Of a DNA stretch of 5,587 nt, positions 4,698 through 5,587 are shown in pieces (position 1 is the stretch's first letter; every line of letters begins with the position of its first letter). This stretch comes from Myxococcales bacterium (GTDB lineage: Bacteria; Myxococcota_A; Polyangia; Fen-1088), in the NCBI GenBank assembly GCA_003161835.1, contig PMNO01000632.1, forward strand, positions 810 to 6,396. The letters are read 5' to 3'. The notes beneath the pieces were generated by a model. That model was not told the origin of the DNA. It was given only the letters and a program-made list of their open reading frames with translations, and did not search any database. The position numbers were made by a program, and so were the translations under genes.

Positions 4698-5587
4698 AAC
4701 ATAGAACGGATACGTCGCCATGTAATCCCTCGAGTTGCCGTCGTAGAAGTCGACGAACCAAGCGTTGTACTGGCTTCCAGCAAGTGATGTCGATGACCAG
4801 TAGGCGTTTGAAACAACGCTCGCGAACACCGGGCCTATGCTCGGACTCGACCGTCCGTAGTCGACGATTGAGAGCAGCTCGATCTTCGTGGGCAGACGCC
4901 AGTCGTGGTGTCCGCCCGTCGTCAGCATCGTCGCGCAATACGTCACCGCCGCCGGCTGGGTCATGGTCGTGGTCGTGGGCGGAGACTGCCACATGAGGCC
5001 CGTGACATGGTCGGTGACCGTGCCGTCGCCGTTGTCAGTGTAGGCGCTGGGGGACACGGACGGCGGGACGGGCCACTCGGCCCAGCTGGGGTCGGCGCAC
5101 GCAGCCGGCGCGAGGCGCTCGCACACGGTACCAGCGCCGCAGACCGACAGGGAGCCCGCCGCCTGGTAGAAGCAGCTTCCGTCGGCGGCGCACGTCGCCA
5201 GCGAGGTGGAGGTCGCGCAGGAGGTGCCGGCCGCCGTGCACACGGGATCCACGACGCACGCGCAGGCGGAGCCGGAGCACGTCTGGCGGGTTGGACAGGC
5301 CTTCGCCGCGCCCCACTGACCGCTGGCACAGGTTTGCAAATTGGCGCCCGAGCATTGCGTGGCGTTGCCCAGACAAGCGGCGGTCATGCCGCCGGTGCCC
5401 GCGCCAGTGCCGGCGCCGCCCGTACCAATGCCGCCCGTGCCGCGTCCGCCGAACCCGGCGCCCCCTGTGCCGACTACGCCTCCCGGACCTCCGGTCGCGC
5501 TCGCGCCCCCGGTGCCCGTAGCCCCTCCGCCCGCCTCGCCATCAGAGCCGCCCGCGCCGCCACCAACCGGCGTCCCGCCCCCCCTTG
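4683..5587 (-). CDS. Secreted Gly-rich / Cys-rich / DUF1566 protein (5' end cut by the window edge)
   Basis: Three hundred codons are visible from 5585 down to the stop at 4683-4685. The frame is open to the right edge, so the start and any signal or lipoprotein peptide are outside. The internal ATG at 5387 is not the start, because the reading upstream is a continuous Gly-rich tract. Order in visible residues: 1-66, 36 of 66 Gly with Thr and Ala, a flexible linker; 67-163, a module with 14 cysteines spaced like the C-x-G-x-x-x-x-C repeats common in myxobacterial surface proteins, including NATQC, GQWGAAKAC and ADGSC, so up to seven disulfides; about 178-300, a DUF1566 domain with TGLMWQ, VTYC, WRLPTKIEL, YWSST, FVDFYDGN and terminal YVRCVR. 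The composition implies export, probably surface display, with the Gly tract as a spacer. No enzymatic motif was recognised. It is paralogous to the small gene downstream. Confidence 0.88.
   Translation of the reverse strand, partial: RGGGTPVGGGAGGSDGEAGGGATGTGGASATGGPGGVVGTGGAGFGGRGTGGIGTGGAGTGAGTGGMTAACLGNATQCSGANLQTCASGQWGAAKACPTRQTCSGSACACVVDPVCTAAGTSCATSTSLATCAADGSCFYQAAGSLSVCGAGTVCERLAPAACADPSWAEWPVPPSVSPSAYTDNGDGTVTDHVTGLMWQSPPTTTTMTQPAAVTYCATMLTTGGHHDWRLPTKIELLSIVDYGRSSPSIGPVFASVVSNAYWSSTSLAGSQYNAWFVDFYDGNSRDYMATYPFYVRCVR
5388..5585 (-). repeat. Low-complexity Gly-rich coding repeat
   Basis: The minus-strand codons are dominated by GGC/GGG/GGA interspersed with ACN and GCN, giving short irregular units such as GTGGAG and GTGG. 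Thirty-six of 66 residues are glycine. Such tracts expand and contract by slippage, so length differences between strains, or assembly errors, are plausible here. Confidence 0.8.

Noticed and set aside
3947..4824. A diversity-generating retroelement as an assigned feature
   Set aside because: There is no reverse transcriptase, accessory gene or template repeat in the window. Kept only as a finding to test.
4289..4996. 235-codon plus-strand frame across the spacer and into the larger DUF1566 gene
   Set aside because: Ser/Arg-rich translation antisense to a clear domain; no sign of a real protein.

Overview
This is a GC-rich window, probably from the chromosome of a Myxococcota/Deltaproteobacteria-type bacterium. 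That assignment is an inference from the strong G/C preference at third codon positions, a multi-PAS sensor kinase beside a diguanylate cyclase, and secreted proteins that join a Gly/Thr/Ala-rich tract, a Cys-rich module and a DUF1566 (Lcl C-terminal) domain. All four substantial genes lie on the minus strand, so gene order in the direction of transcription runs from high to low coordinates.

Positions 5585-3950 hold two exported DUF1566 proteins. The first runs in from the right edge and lacks its start. It shows a 66-residue Gly-rich tract, a 14-cysteine module and a DUF1566 domain. After 267 bp of non-coding DNA comes a second, complete 152-residue protein that is a signal peptide plus DUF1566 only. 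The two genes end in an identical 18-nt sequence and align without gaps over their last 39 residues.

Positions 3949-3439 contain no intact gene. This stretch holds an 11-bp tandem duplication and, on the plus strand, what look like worn C-terminal fragments of insertion-sequence transposases. One carries the recognisable YHxERNHQG motif of rve-type transposases; the other is much less certain.

Positions 3438-1 form a signalling cluster. A 350-residue REC-GGDEF response regulator has an intact phosphoacceptor, a GGEEF active site and an RxxD inhibitory site, so it should be a c-di-GMP synthase controlled by phosphorylation. It is followed 128 bp later by a membrane-anchored histidine kinase with five PAS domains. 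The kinase leaves the window exactly at its H-box (His749), so its ATP-binding domain and anything further downstream cannot be seen. The obvious model is that the kinase phosphorylates the cyclase; co-orientation and proximity suggest this but do not prove it.

The most unusual point is the N-terminus of the kinase. Its frame opens with what looks like the tail of a CHASE-type periplasmic sensor domain just before a transmembrane helix. The 128-bp gap upstream holds about 28-47 codons of coding-like sequence in another frame, directly after the cyclase stop. This suggests that the sensor input domain has been deleted and frameshifted. I found no tRNA, rRNA, CRISPR array, complete mobile element or convincing terminator.
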